DNA of 64,000 nucleotides, from assembly GCA_012839475.1 (NCBI GenBank), contig DUNG01000007.1, positions 124,001 to 188,000 of the forward strand, in the 5' to 3' direction. The notes beneath the pieces were generated by a model. The model was given only the letters and a program-made list of their open reading frames with translations. It had not been told where the DNA came from and made no database searches. Positions 17,870 through 25,298 of this stretch are shown one piece after another. This stretch comes from Petrimonas sp. Its GTDB lineage: Bacteria; Bacteroidota; Bacteroidia; Bacteroidales; Dysgonomonadaceae. A program made the translations under genes and the position numbers. The stretch's first letter is position 1, and every line of letters starts with the position of its first letter.

Positions 17870-17906
17870 ATTACTCATTGTTCATTGCTAATTGCTAATT
17901 GAGAAT
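17870..17906. repeat. ATT-anchored heptamer array reaching into the adaptor gene
   Basis: ATTACTC, ATTGTTC, ATTGCTA twice, ATTGAGA in 7-nt phase. The TAG stop (17895-17897) and last codons of the adaptor gene are part of the array. Confidence 0.7.
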
Positions 17907-19163
17907 CAGTTTATCGTTATCGCCGAAGTTATCGTAACCCGAGGTAATTACCCTCTCGCCGGGGGACAACCCTTCCAATACTTCGTAAAATTGTGGATTT
18001 TGTTTTCCAATGCGGATATCGCGCTTGGTGGCGTAGTTGCCCGACTTATCAAGAACATAAACCCATTGTCCTCCCGTGGTTTGAAAAAAACCGCCGCGGG
18101 GCAACATAATGGCTTCTTGTGGCTGTCCAAGTTCCAGGTTGATGTAGTAGGTCTGCCCGGTACGAATATTCTCCGGTTTATCGCCGTCGAATACCATATC
18201 TATTCTAAATTGTCCCTGGCGAACCTCCGGGTATACCTTTCTTACTGTCAGGTTATACTTCTGCTCTTGCCTGTCGAAGGTGCCGGCCAACCCGTGCCGC
18301 ACCCGGTCGATATAGTGCTCATCAATCATGGCCTGCACCTTGTAGTTGGTCAGCACGTTTATCTGTCCTACGCGAGTACCTCGTCCAATGCTCTGTCCTA
18401 TCTCAGCATCCAGCATCCCCAGCTGTCCATCGACGGGAGCTTTCACGTTCAGATTCTCTAACCGTTCATACACCAGTTGCAACGTCATCCTCATTTTTAC
18501 CAGATCCGATTCAAGTTGCTGCATCTCGGTTACCATGATGAGCGAATCGTTTTGGGCTTTTTGACGGTTTATTTTCTGCTCCTGAAGACTGTATTCGTAA
18601 TCCTCTTTCGCTTGAAGGAAGGCTTCTCGGGCAACTAACTTATCATTGTAAAGAGATTGCTGCTGTTCGAAGTTCCGCTGTTTCTTCTGGATATCGTAGT
18701 GGGTTTGTAGCAACCTCCTGCGGGTCTCAATCATCTGGTTTTCGAAGTTCATGCGGGTTTGCCTTAGCATGTTCTCTTTCTGTGCCAGGTTGGATTCGCT
18801 CGACATGATGTCTTGATAGAGGGTGTTGTTTTCGAGACGAACAATCACGTCGCCCGCTTTCACCATCGCACCCTCTTCTATCAGTCGTTCGGTAACCCTG
18901 CCTCCCTCTTCGGCATCGAGGTATATGGTGGAAATGGGTTCCACTTGCCCCGTTACACGTATGTAGTCATTGAACTGTCCCCGTGTAACCTCGCTAATGG
19001 TAATCTTGTCGCTATCAACCTTGAGCGATCTCGTACCCGCGTTACGGAAAATCTGGAAGAGGAGAAATAGGAATAGCACCCCTCCCGCTATCCAAATAAT
19101 ATGTTTCCGTTGAAGACCCTTTTTCTTCTCTATCTTTCTGTCCATGTTGTCCATGCTGTCCAT
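17895..19163 (-). CDS. HlyD/MacA-family periplasmic adaptor of an ABC exporter
   Basis: A 422-residue membrane-fusion protein. A single N-terminal TM (~22-42) anchors it in the inner membrane; the biotinyl-lipoyl half-motif around GGRVTERLIEEGAMVKAGD is followed by a long coiled coil (~115-235, rich in Q/E/R), the second lipoyl half (VDGQLGMLDAEIGQSIG), and beta-barrel and membrane-proximal domains. It would bridge the FtsX permease to the TolC protein encoded upstream. The first ATG is used; in-frame ATGs at codons 4 and 7 in a small ATGGACA repeat are alternatives. It is 230 bp downstream of tolC, the gap being occupied by palindromic repeats. Confidence 0.93.
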   Translation of the reverse strand: MDSMDNMDRKIEKKKGLQRKHIIWIAGGVLFLFLLFQIFRNAGTRSLKVDSDKITISEVTRGQFNDYIRVTGQVEPISTIYLDAEEGGRVTERLIEEGAMVKAGDVIVRLENNTLYQDIMSSESNLAQKENMLRQTRMNFENQMIETRRRLLQTHYDIQKKQRNFEQQQSLYNDKLVAREAFLQAKEDYEYSLQEQKINRQKAQNDSLIMVTEMQQLESDLVKMRMTLQLVYERLENLNVKAPVDGQLGMLDAEIGQSIGRGTRVGQINVLTNYKVQAMIDEHYIDRVRHGLAGTFDRQEQKYNLTVRKVYPEVRQGQFRIDMVFDGDKPENIRTGQTYYINLELGQPQEAIMLPRGGFFQTTGGQWVYVLDKSGNYATKRDIRIGKQNPQFYEVLEGLSPGERVITSGYDNFGDNDKLILN

Positions 19164-19267
19164 TGTCCTGCTCTGTTTATATGTTTACACTTGAAATTTC
19201 TTATTTTTTATTCGCCTCGGCAAAGCTCAGACGTGTTCATTGCAAATTGCTAATTCTGCTTCGCAGC

Positions 19268-19333
19268 ACTTTTGCTCGCAATGGCATAACACGAACAAGT
19301 TCGTTTTCTGCTCGCGTTGCTTAACGCAAAAGT
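19268..19333 (+). repeat. Type I covarying palindromic element (66 bp), copy D
   Basis: Outer repeat ACTTTTGC (19268-19275) with GCAAAAGT (19326-19333); middle GCAA (19278-19281) with TTGC (19317-19320); inner CGAAC (19292-19296) with GTTCG (19299-19303). The unpaired TC, TGGCATAACA, TTTTCTGCTC and TTAAC match the 47185-47250 copy in sequence and spacing. Confidence 0.8.
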
Positions 19334-19347
19334 TCAGCTTCGCTGCC

Positions 19348-19408
19348 TTTTCTGTCGTCGCTCGGCAAAGCCCAAGCAAGCTTGGCTCTGCTCTCACTCC
19401 TTAGAAAA
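19348..19408 (+). repeat. Type II palindromic element (61 bp), copy D2
   Basis: TTTTCT (19348-19353) and AGAAAA (19403-19408) enclose CGGCAAAGC, the palindrome CCAAGC-AA-GCTTGG and CTCTGCTCTCACTCC. It begins 15 bp after the type I copy. The tolC stop (19394-19396) and last codons lie inside it. Confidence 0.7.
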
Positions 19409-20761
19409 TTGTTCAACTTCCCCCATGTAATACCGGATGGTCGTGTCTTTAATTTTCAGTTGCAACAGCGTTCGCATCAGGTCGGCCTCGGCTTGCGCCA
19501 GTTGGTTTTTAGCCGTATAGAACTCTATAATGCTTATAAGACCCTGTTGAAGCTTCTTGTCGGCCACCGCGTATGCCTCTTGTAGCGCGTCTTTTTTTGC
19601 ATTCAGCATATCCCTCTCTTTCCGGAGCGATTGCAGTTGTTGCACATCTTCGTGTACCAGCTGATATAGTTTCTGTTTCTCCTCGAGCTGTCTGTTAAAC
19701 GCTATGGTGCGTTGCAAGTGCGCTCGTTTCACCTGTGTCATCCCGTTCCACTTGTTAAATATGGGAATCTGTAAGCTTAGGTATATCGATTGCGCCATGT
19801 TTTGTTCCCATTGATTTTTAAATGGAACCGTGCGTGTGGCACTATTTTCCGGATTTCCGGGATTTAAGTATTCCCGTCGGGAGTCGGCGTAGTTGGTGTA
19901 TATTCCCGCGCCCAGAGAGAGACGAGGCAGCAGCTCACCCCGGGCGATGCTCAACTGCTTCTGCGCCGCGTCGGCATTAAAATCTGCCTGCTTGATCGAG
20001 GGCATATGTTGTAGTGCTGTGTTGTATATCAATTCGGGTATGGGTATCAGGTCAGCTGAAACATCCAAATCCTCGTTGCTGACGGACAACTCTTCGTCAG
20101 GAGGGAAGTTCATCAGGTTTTTCAGGGCGAGCAGCGCTTGATCGTATTGGTTTCGTGCCACGAGGAGGTTGTGTTGCTCACCTGCCTGTTGCGCTTTCAT
20201 TTCCAGCAGATCCGACTCGGCTTTGAGTCCCAACTCGATCAACCCTTCAGTTTTCTGAAGGTTGATAGCCGTGAGTTCCACCTGATTTTGCACGATCTCC
20301 TGCAGTCGGTTAAAGTAGAGCACATCGTAGTACCGGTTCATCACCTCGAAAGCGATAGCTATCTTTTGTTGTTTGGCATTCTCTTTTTTTATCAGCATCT
20401 GCATCCTTTGAAACTTCGCGCTGTTCAGCCGTGCAAACCCCCTAAAGAGGTCGAGTTGCGAATCGACGTAGAAGTTCATCGAGAAGAAATCCTGGTTGAT
20501 AAAGGTGTTTGTCGTGGGATCGATGGAACGACCAAACATTTTATTGGCTGAACTTCCTCCCACCACGGCCGGTAGAAATACGCGGTTCGACTGCAAATAT
20601 TGTTCCCGGGCAATAGTTGCTTCGATATGGGTGTTCGCGTAGGTCAGGTTATTCTCTAGCGCGTACGTTATGCATTGATTCAGACTCATAACCTGCGCTG
20701 GGGTTTGCACAACGACCGATAAAGCGAAAGCCAAAACAGAAAAAAGCTGTCTCATATCCAT
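19394..20761 (-). CDS. TolC-family outer-membrane efflux protein (exporter operon)
   Basis: A 455-residue TolC-type protein with a signal peptide (~1-24), two outer-membrane-efflux repeats of long alpha-helix broken by short beta segments, and the usual helix-rich C-terminal half (MTQVKRAHLQRTIAFNRQ). It forms the outer-membrane channel of the tripartite exporter. It is the first gene of the minus-strand operon: a sigma-54-like promoter lies 53-68 bp upstream. The reading frame ends inside a palindromic repeat, which provides the last residues (FSKE) and the TGA. Confidence 0.93.
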   Translation of the reverse strand: MDMRQLFSVLAFALSVVVQTPAQVMSLNQCITYALENNLTYANTHIEATIAREQYLQSNRVFLPAVVGGSSANKMFGRSIDPTTNTFINQDFFSMNFYVDSQLDLFRGFARLNSAKFQRMQMLIKKENAKQQKIAIAFEVMNRYYDVLYFNRLQEIVQNQVELTAINLQKTEGLIELGLKAESDLLEMKAQQAGEQHNLLVARNQYDQALLALKNLMNFPPDEELSVSNEDLDVSADLIPIPELIYNTALQHMPSIKQADFNADAAQKQLSIARGELLPRLSLGAGIYTNYADSRREYLNPGNPENSATRTVPFKNQWEQNMAQSIYLSLQIPIFNKWNGMTQVKRAHLQRTIAFNRQLEEKQKLYQLVHEDVQQLQSLRKERDMLNAKKDALQEAYAVADKKLQQGLISIIEFYTAKNQLAQAEADLMRTLLQLKIKDTTIRYYMGEVEQFSKE

Positions 20762-20813
20762 AGTTTATTACTCATTCAAAAATTGTTTCAATAATCTCGT
20801 CACTCCATTAAAC

Positions 20814-20829
20814 TCAATTTTGGTGCCAA
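20814..20829 (-). promoter_or_regulatory. Sigma-54 (-24/-12) promoter of the exporter operon
   Basis: On minus the site reads TTGGCAC, five bases, TTGA. The -24 GG and the -12 dinucleotide are separated by the required 10 nt. The only deviation from TTGGCAC-N5-TTGC is GA for GC at -12. The predicted start is near 20803, 42 nt before the tolC ATG. An NtrC-type activator gene begins 150 bp away on the other strand. Confidence 0.65.
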
Positions 20830-20882
20830 AAATGTAACGTATTTGTTATCAGGTTGATATGTTTTTCTATTACAAGCTGGAA

Positions 20883-20921
20883 TGTAAAAATTTTAGACAG
20901 CGGGTGTCTGTTTCTTTTACA
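20883..20921. promoter_or_regulatory. Nested inverted repeat, candidate activator (UAS) site
   Basis: TGTAAAA (20883-20889) mirrors TTTTACA (20915-20921), and inside it AGACA (20895-20899) mirrors TGTCT (20905-20909). It is 60-100 bp upstream of the sigma-54 site, the normal distance for binding of an NtrC-type activator, and also lies just upstream of that activator's own gene, allowing autoregulation. Confidence 0.5.
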
Positions 20922-20949
20922 ATTGGGCTAAGAATTGAAAGTTTCTTCC

Positions 20950-20957
20950 TATTTTTG
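20950..20957 (+). promoter_or_regulatory. Candidate -7 box for the response-regulator gene
   Basis: TATTTTTG fits TAnnTTTG and lies 22 bp before the ATG. I find no convincing -33 box, so the evidence is weak. Confidence 0.3.
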
Positions 20958-20978
20958 TTTTTCGTTAAGTAAAATACA

Positions 20979-22337
20979 ATGAAGGGTAGTCGAATTTTAA
21001 TCGTCGATGATAACAGAAGCGTGCTCAACGCCTTGGAACTTTTGCTGCAGCCGCTTTGCAAGGAGGTGGTCATGACGACCAACCCCAATCAGATTCCCTC
21101 CCTCTTAAGGGGGACTCATTTTGATGCCATCTTGTTAGATATGAATTTTTCTGCCGGGATCAATACCGGGAACGAGGGGATGTATTGGCTTAAACGGATA
21201 TTGGAACACGATCCCAACCACTCCGTGATCATGATTACCGCATATGGCGACGTGGAGTTAGCGGTACGCGCCGTGAAAGAGGGGGCGGTGGATTTCGTGC
21301 TGAAGCCGTGGGATAACAGCAAGCTGATTACGACCGTCAACGCCGCCATCCAGTTACAGGATTCGCGTGAGGAGGTGAAATCGCTCAAGGAGAAGGAGCA
21401 AAACTTGAAGGCCGCGATGAAACGAGAGCCGACGGTCATTATCGGCGAATCGCCTCGATTCAAGAGGGTACTCGAATTGGTGGCGAAGGTGGCGAAAACG
21501 GATGCCAACGTGCTCATTACCGGTGAGAACGGGACAGGCAAAGAGGTGATAGCCCGTGAGTTGCACCGTCAATCGTTGCGCCATAATGAGGTGATGGTGA
21601 GCGTGGATATGGGGTCGCTATCGGAGACGTTGTTTGAGAGCGAGCTGTTTGGACACGTGAAAGGGGCGTTCACCGACGCGAAAGAGGATCGGGTGGGGAA
21701 GTTTGAGGTGGCCAAGGGGGGCACGCTCTTCATGGACGAGATCGCGAACCTCTCGTTGCCCCTGCAAGCGAAGCTGCTTGCCGCACTACAAAACAGAGAG
21801 ATCGTGAAGGTGGGATCGAATAAGAAAATTCCCATCGATATTCGGCTTGTCTGTGCCACCAATAGCGACCTGAACGTGCTGGTGCGTGAGGGGCAGTTCC
21901 GGGAAGACCTGCTCTACCGGATCAACACGATTCAGGTGGAGATACCTCCGTTGCGAGAGCGGGTGGAAGATATCCCGTTGTTGGCCAATTTCTTCCTGGG
22001 TATCTACAGCGCGAAGTATAACAACCCGGGATTGAAGTTCGACCACGAGGTGATGGAGCAGATGAAGCGGTACGCCTGGCCGGGTAACGTGCGTGAACTG
22101 CAGCACGCGGTGGAGAAGGCGGTGATTCTTAGCGAGGGGGATACCCTTACCCAACACAACTTCATTTTTCCCGATAATACCCGGGTGGATTCCCCCGTGC
22201 GCACGTTGGAGGAGATGGAGCGGCAGATGATCGAGTCGACCATTCGTGAGCATGAGGGGAATGTAAGCGCCGCGGCTGATCAGCTGGGTATCACCCGGCA
22301 GACCCTCTACAACAAAATAAAAAAGTACCGCTTGTGA
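20979..22337 (+). CDS. NtrC/AtoC-type sigma-54-dependent response regulator
   Basis: A 452-residue activator with three domains: receiver (~1-125, phosphoacceptor Asp54 in LLDMNF, switch Lys in LKPWD), AAA+ sigma-54 interaction domain (~150-380), and C-terminal Fis-type helix-turn-helix (~425-450, NVSAAADQLGITRQTLYNK). The AAA+ part shows Walker A GENGTGKE, the sigma-54 contact loop ESELFGHVKGAFTDA (GAFTGA variant with D), Walker B TLFMDEI and the arginine-finger region. Phosphorylated by the adjacent kinase, it should open complexes at sigma-54 promoters, most obviously the one in front of the divergent tolC operon. It is 23 bp ahead of the kinase gene. Confidence 0.96.
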   Translation: MKGSRILIVDDNRSVLNALELLLQPLCKEVVMTTNPNQIPSLLRGTHFDAILLDMNFSAGINTGNEGMYWLKRILEHDPNHSVIMITAYGDVELAVRAVKEGAVDFVLKPWDNSKLITTVNAAIQLQDSREEVKSLKEKEQNLKAAMKREPTVIIGESPRFKRVLELVAKVAKTDANVLITGENGTGKEVIARELHRQSLRHNEVMVSVDMGSLSETLFESELFGHVKGAFTDAKEDRVGKFEVAKGGTLFMDEIANLSLPLQAKLLAALQNREIVKVGSNKKIPIDIRLVCATNSDLNVLVREGQFREDLLYRINTIQVEIPPLRERVEDIPLLANFFLGIYSAKYNNPGLKFDHEVMEQMKRYAWPGNVRELQHAVEKAVILSEGDTLTQHNFIFPDNTRVDSPVRTLEEMERQMIESTIREHEGNVSAAADQLGITRQTLYNKIKKYRL

Positions 22338-22360
22338 TTTACCATTAATGGATATGCCCT

Positions 22361-23797
22361 ATGCGTTACCGTGACCCCCGCCTTCGTTTGGCGTTGTACA
22401 TCTTGCTTTTGATTGTCTTTTCGGGCACCCTTGTGTTGTTGGTACACCTGTCATCTTGGTACGCCATCCTGCCCGGTTTGGCCATCATATGGGTGGTCTA
22501 TCGTGTTATCCGCTTGTTCAACCGGGTACCCCGGGAACTTTCCTACTTTTTGGATGCGGTGGAGAACGAGGATTCCACGCTCTTCTTCTCTGAGGATGTT
22601 GGTCACGAGCCGACCAAAAAGATGCACGAGAGCCTCAACCGGTTGAACCGTCTGATACAGGAGGTGAAATTGAGCAGCCGGGAGCAGGAGCGCTATTACG
22701 GGATCCTGCTTGAGCAAGTGTCTACCGGTATCGTGGTGGTGAACGACAAGGGCAATATCCTGTTGGCGAACCGAGCGGCGAAAGAGTTGCTGAACTACCC
22801 CGTTTTGACGCACGTGGAGCAGTTGAGGCGGGTAGATTCGAATCTTCACCGTGTTTTCTCACGATTGGCGCAAGAAAGCCGGCACCAGATTGTAAAAGAG
22901 GTTTATGAAAGCGGGATGATGCGGTTGTCGCTGCAAGCCACCTCGTTCGTTAACCAAGGCACCGCGTTGCGGGTGATATCCATTCACGATATCAGGCACG
23001 AGCTCGATGCCAAGGAGCTGGAGTCGTGGCAGAAGTTGATCCGGGTGCTCACGCATGAGATCATGAACTCCATCACCCCCATCACATCGCTAAGCGAGAC
23101 GCTGTTGAAGTACTATGTCCCAGGTAGCTATACGGCGGAAAATGCAGTAAAAGGTGTGGCAGAAGATTTGACAGAAAACGCCTCTTTGGGTGAAGGGGAC
23201 ACGGTTCAGATGGGAACGCCTGGCCGGAAACCGGTGGATGAGAAGACCATCGCGAATACCGTGAAGGGTCTTGAGGTGATCAACGAGCGCGGGGTGGGCT
23301 TGATCCGGTTCGTAGAGTCGTACCGTAAACTGACCCGCTTATCCAAACCGGTGTTAAAGCCTATTGCGTTGAAAGGACTGATTGAGCACCTATTGGTGTT
23401 GCTGGAGAATGAGTCCGATTTTCACCGCATCCACTTCATCGTGGAGATCAATCCCGCTGATGCAAGCGTTCACGTTGATGAGGCCCAAATATCGCAAGTG
23501 CTTATCAACCTTATTAAAAACGCCATGCAGGCGGTGGAGGGCGTGGACTCGCCCAAAATCGTTATTTCTGCCGCAAAGAGCGATAGGGGCTTTTTCGAGG
23601 TTAGTGTTATGGATAACGGTCCCGGAATATCTCCCGAGGTGATGGAGCAGATCTTCGTTCCCTTTTTCACGACCAAGGAGAGTGGGTCGGGCATCGGGTT
23701 GAGCCTTTCCCGCCAGATCATGAAGAACCACGGCGGGAGCATCGAGGTGACCTCTTCGCCCGGTCATACCCGGTTTGTCCTTAAGTTTGCCCGGTAA
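22361..23797 (+). CDS. NtrB-like sensor histidine kinase
   Basis: A 478-residue kinase: two N-terminal TMs (~11-30 and ~33-50) with almost no periplasmic loop, a PAS-like sensor region (~110-215), an H-box with phospho-acceptor His232 (LTHEIMNSITP), and an HATPase domain with N-box NLIKNAMQAVEG, G1 DNGPGIS and G2 GSGIGLSLS. With no extracellular domain it probably senses the membrane or cytosol. A ~45-residue hydrophilic insertion sits between the H-box helix (LSETLLKYY) and the next helix (IANTVKGLEVINE), where other members are shorter. Cotranscribed with the sigma-54 activator. Confidence 0.95.
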   Translation: MRYRDPRLRLALYILLLIVFSGTLVLLVHLSSWYAILPGLAIIWVVYRVIRLFNRVPRELSYFLDAVENEDSTLFFSEDVGHEPTKKMHESLNRLNRLIQEVKLSSREQERYYGILLEQVSTGIVVVNDKGNILLANRAAKELLNYPVLTHVEQLRRVDSNLHRVFSRLAQESRHQIVKEVYESGMMRLSLQATSFVNQGTALRVISIHDIRHELDAKELESWQKLIRVLTHEIMNSITPITSLSETLLKYYVPGSYTAENAVKGVAEDLTENASLGEGDTVQMGTPGRKPVDEKTIANTVKGLEVINERGVGLIRFVESYRKLTRLSKPVLKPIALKGLIEHLLVLLENESDFHRIHFIVEINPADASVHVDEAQISQVLINLIKNAMQAVEGVDSPKIVISAAKSDRGFFEVSVMDNGPGISPEVMEQIFVPFFTTKESGSGIGLSLSRQIMKNHGGSIEVTSSPGHTRFVLKFAR

Positions 23798-23818
23798 GCA
23801 TAACCATGTTATGCAAGC

Positions 23819-24132
23819 TTATTGTCTATCAAAACCATCCGTCATATTGATAGTTTTTGGTTTTAATACAGCCAACTGAAGTATGATGGCAATTATAACG
23901 GGGGTGATCATCATGAGAAAATCACGACCTAGGTTTTCGGCATCAGCAGATTTACCCAATAAACTGGTAATTAAGGCACCGGATGAAATACCAATCAGGT
24001 TCATTAATTCATATCTGGTCGTCCTGTAACGGGATGAGACGAACTGGCATAAGATGGGCATGTTGTATACATCAAAAATGCCCAATCCCAACCCGAATAA
24101 TAGAGCTCCGGCAAGGGGTGAAACAGGTACAT
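23819..24132 (-). pseudogene. C-terminal remnant of an MFS transporter
   Basis: Read on minus, the frame encodes LAGALLFGLGLGIFDVYNMP, then two more TM helices (GISSGALITSLLG and MMITPVIIAIILQLAVLKP) and a short hydrophilic tail ending at 23819. This looks like the last three helices of a 12-TM major-facilitator permease. An in-frame stop just upstream (near 24132) and the absence of any other part show it is broken. The missing nine helices are not elsewhere in the window. Confidence 0.7.
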
Positions 24133-24372
24133 TTTATACTCTTTACACAGACGCAAGTTAGTAAAATATCGGAAGATATTCTACAAAAAGAAGGTTGATT
24201 GAACACGATTTAGAAATAAAGCCTGGAAGCTTTGATACTGCACCTACCGTAACTCGGTACAAACAGGTGTTTGACAATACAAGGGAAATGAGGTATAACC
24301 GGGTGACTATTTAAGGCTTGACTTGCGAAGTAGGTTATAGGTCTCGTTACGGATTTTTCGTACATTCGCGGT
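24133..24372. other. Gap without an intact gene; possible plus-strand gene tail
   Basis: A plus-strand frame encodes about 45 residues (including EIKPGSFDTAPTVTRYKQVF and ending NRVTI, stop at ~24315) with a sensible amino-acid mix but no usable start and no family I recognise. Together with the MFS tail it suggests a junction of two truncated genes. Confidence 0.3.
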
Positions 24373-24987
24373 ATGGACGACATTTATAAAACGGTGGTTA
24401 GCCCCGCGGAGGGGTATATTAACGAGAAGAAGAGCAAGTTCTATTCTTTCATTTACCCGGTGAAGAGCGCCGATGAAGCGTTGGATCGGGTGAAGGAGTT
24501 ACGTGCGAAGTATTACGATGCACGGCACGTCTGCTGGGCCTACATGCTGGGGTGGGAGAGGGAGGAGTTCCGGGCGAATGACGATGGGGAGCCATCGGGT
24601 ACGGCAGGCCGACCTATCTTAGGGCAGATCAACTCGGCCGAACTCACCGACGTGCTGATTGCCGTGGTACGCTACTTCGGGGGAACCCTCCTGGGAACGG
24701 GTGGACTGATTAAAGCCTACAAGGAGGCGGCAGCCGATGCCATCGCCAACGCTGAGGTGGTGGAGAAGACGGTGGACGACTATATCGACCTTCATTTTGA
24801 ATACCCCCTGCTCAACGAAGTGATGCGGATCCTGAAGCAGTTCGACGAGGTACAGTGGACGCAGGATTTCCAAGAGAGCTGCCGCATGCGACTGCAAGTG
24901 CGCCGTTCACTGTCAGACCAACTGCAGGGGATGCTGTCGGCTATTCACGGGGTTACGCTAACCGTAGACTCCCCTCAGGGAGAATGA
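24373..24987 (+). CDS. yigZ: YigZ/IMPACT-family protein
   Basis: A 204-residue protein with the two-domain YigZ layout: an N-terminal IMPACT (UPF0029) domain (~15-125) carrying the conserved KKSKF, DARHVCWAY, DDGEPSGTAGRPIL and VVRYFGGTLLGTGGL motifs, and a C-terminal DUF1949 ferredoxin-like domain. Bacterial YigZ is a small cytosolic protein of uncertain role, structurally related to the ribosomal EF-G domain fold and to eukaryotic IMPACT, which inhibits Gcn2. Length and motifs are normal. The upstream neighbourhood is gene debris; topA follows 311 bp later. Confidence 0.93.
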   Translation: MDDIYKTVVSPAEGYINEKKSKFYSFIYPVKSADEALDRVKELRAKYYDARHVCWAYMLGWEREEFRANDDGEPSGTAGRPILGQINSAELTDVLIAVVRYFGGTLLGTGGLIKAYKEAAADAIANAEVVEKTVDDYIDLHFEYPLLNEVMRILKQFDEVQWTQDFQESCRMRLQVRRSLSDQLQGMLSAIHGVTLTVDSPQGE

Positions 24988-25094
24988 TTGCTGCCCAAAG
25001 CCGTTTTATTTCCTTCACGAACCAGGGAACGCCAAACGAGCAATGCCCACCTAATTGCCAAAAAACCTTAATAAACGCGGGATTTCCTAAAACA

Positions 25095-25126
25095 TTGTCG
25101 TTCCTAATCCAAAATGACTACTTTTG
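25095..25126 (+). promoter_or_regulatory. Bacteroidetes-type promoter of topA
   Basis: TTG (25095-25097), 21 nt, then TACTTTTG (25119-25126), matching the -33/-7 pattern. The start would be near 25133, leaving a 165-nt leader before the topA ATG. Confidence 0.5.
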
Positions 25127-25142
25127 CAGCGATTTTCCCACT

Positions 25143-25260
25143 TTCACGTAGAATAGGGGGAGTCACCGCGCGAGAAGGTGTACGCCGCATCGTTTTAGTG
25201 AACATATGAGCGGCTTATACCATACCGTTAAGTACAAGGGAATGGCGTAAACCACACCTT
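25143..25260 (+). promoter_or_regulatory. Possible structured leader RNA of topA
   Basis: In the long topA leader, GGTGT-ACGCC (25177-25186) can pair with GGCGT (25244-25248) and ACACC (25254-25258), ten pairs with a 5-nt bulge, closing a ~57-nt internal region. I do not recognise a known riboswitch or ribosomal-protein leader. It could control topA by supercoiling-linked folding, but that is speculation. Confidence 0.3.
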
Positions 25261-25298
25261 TAAAGTATTAACCGTAATGTAAAAGGAAGAGCATTTGA

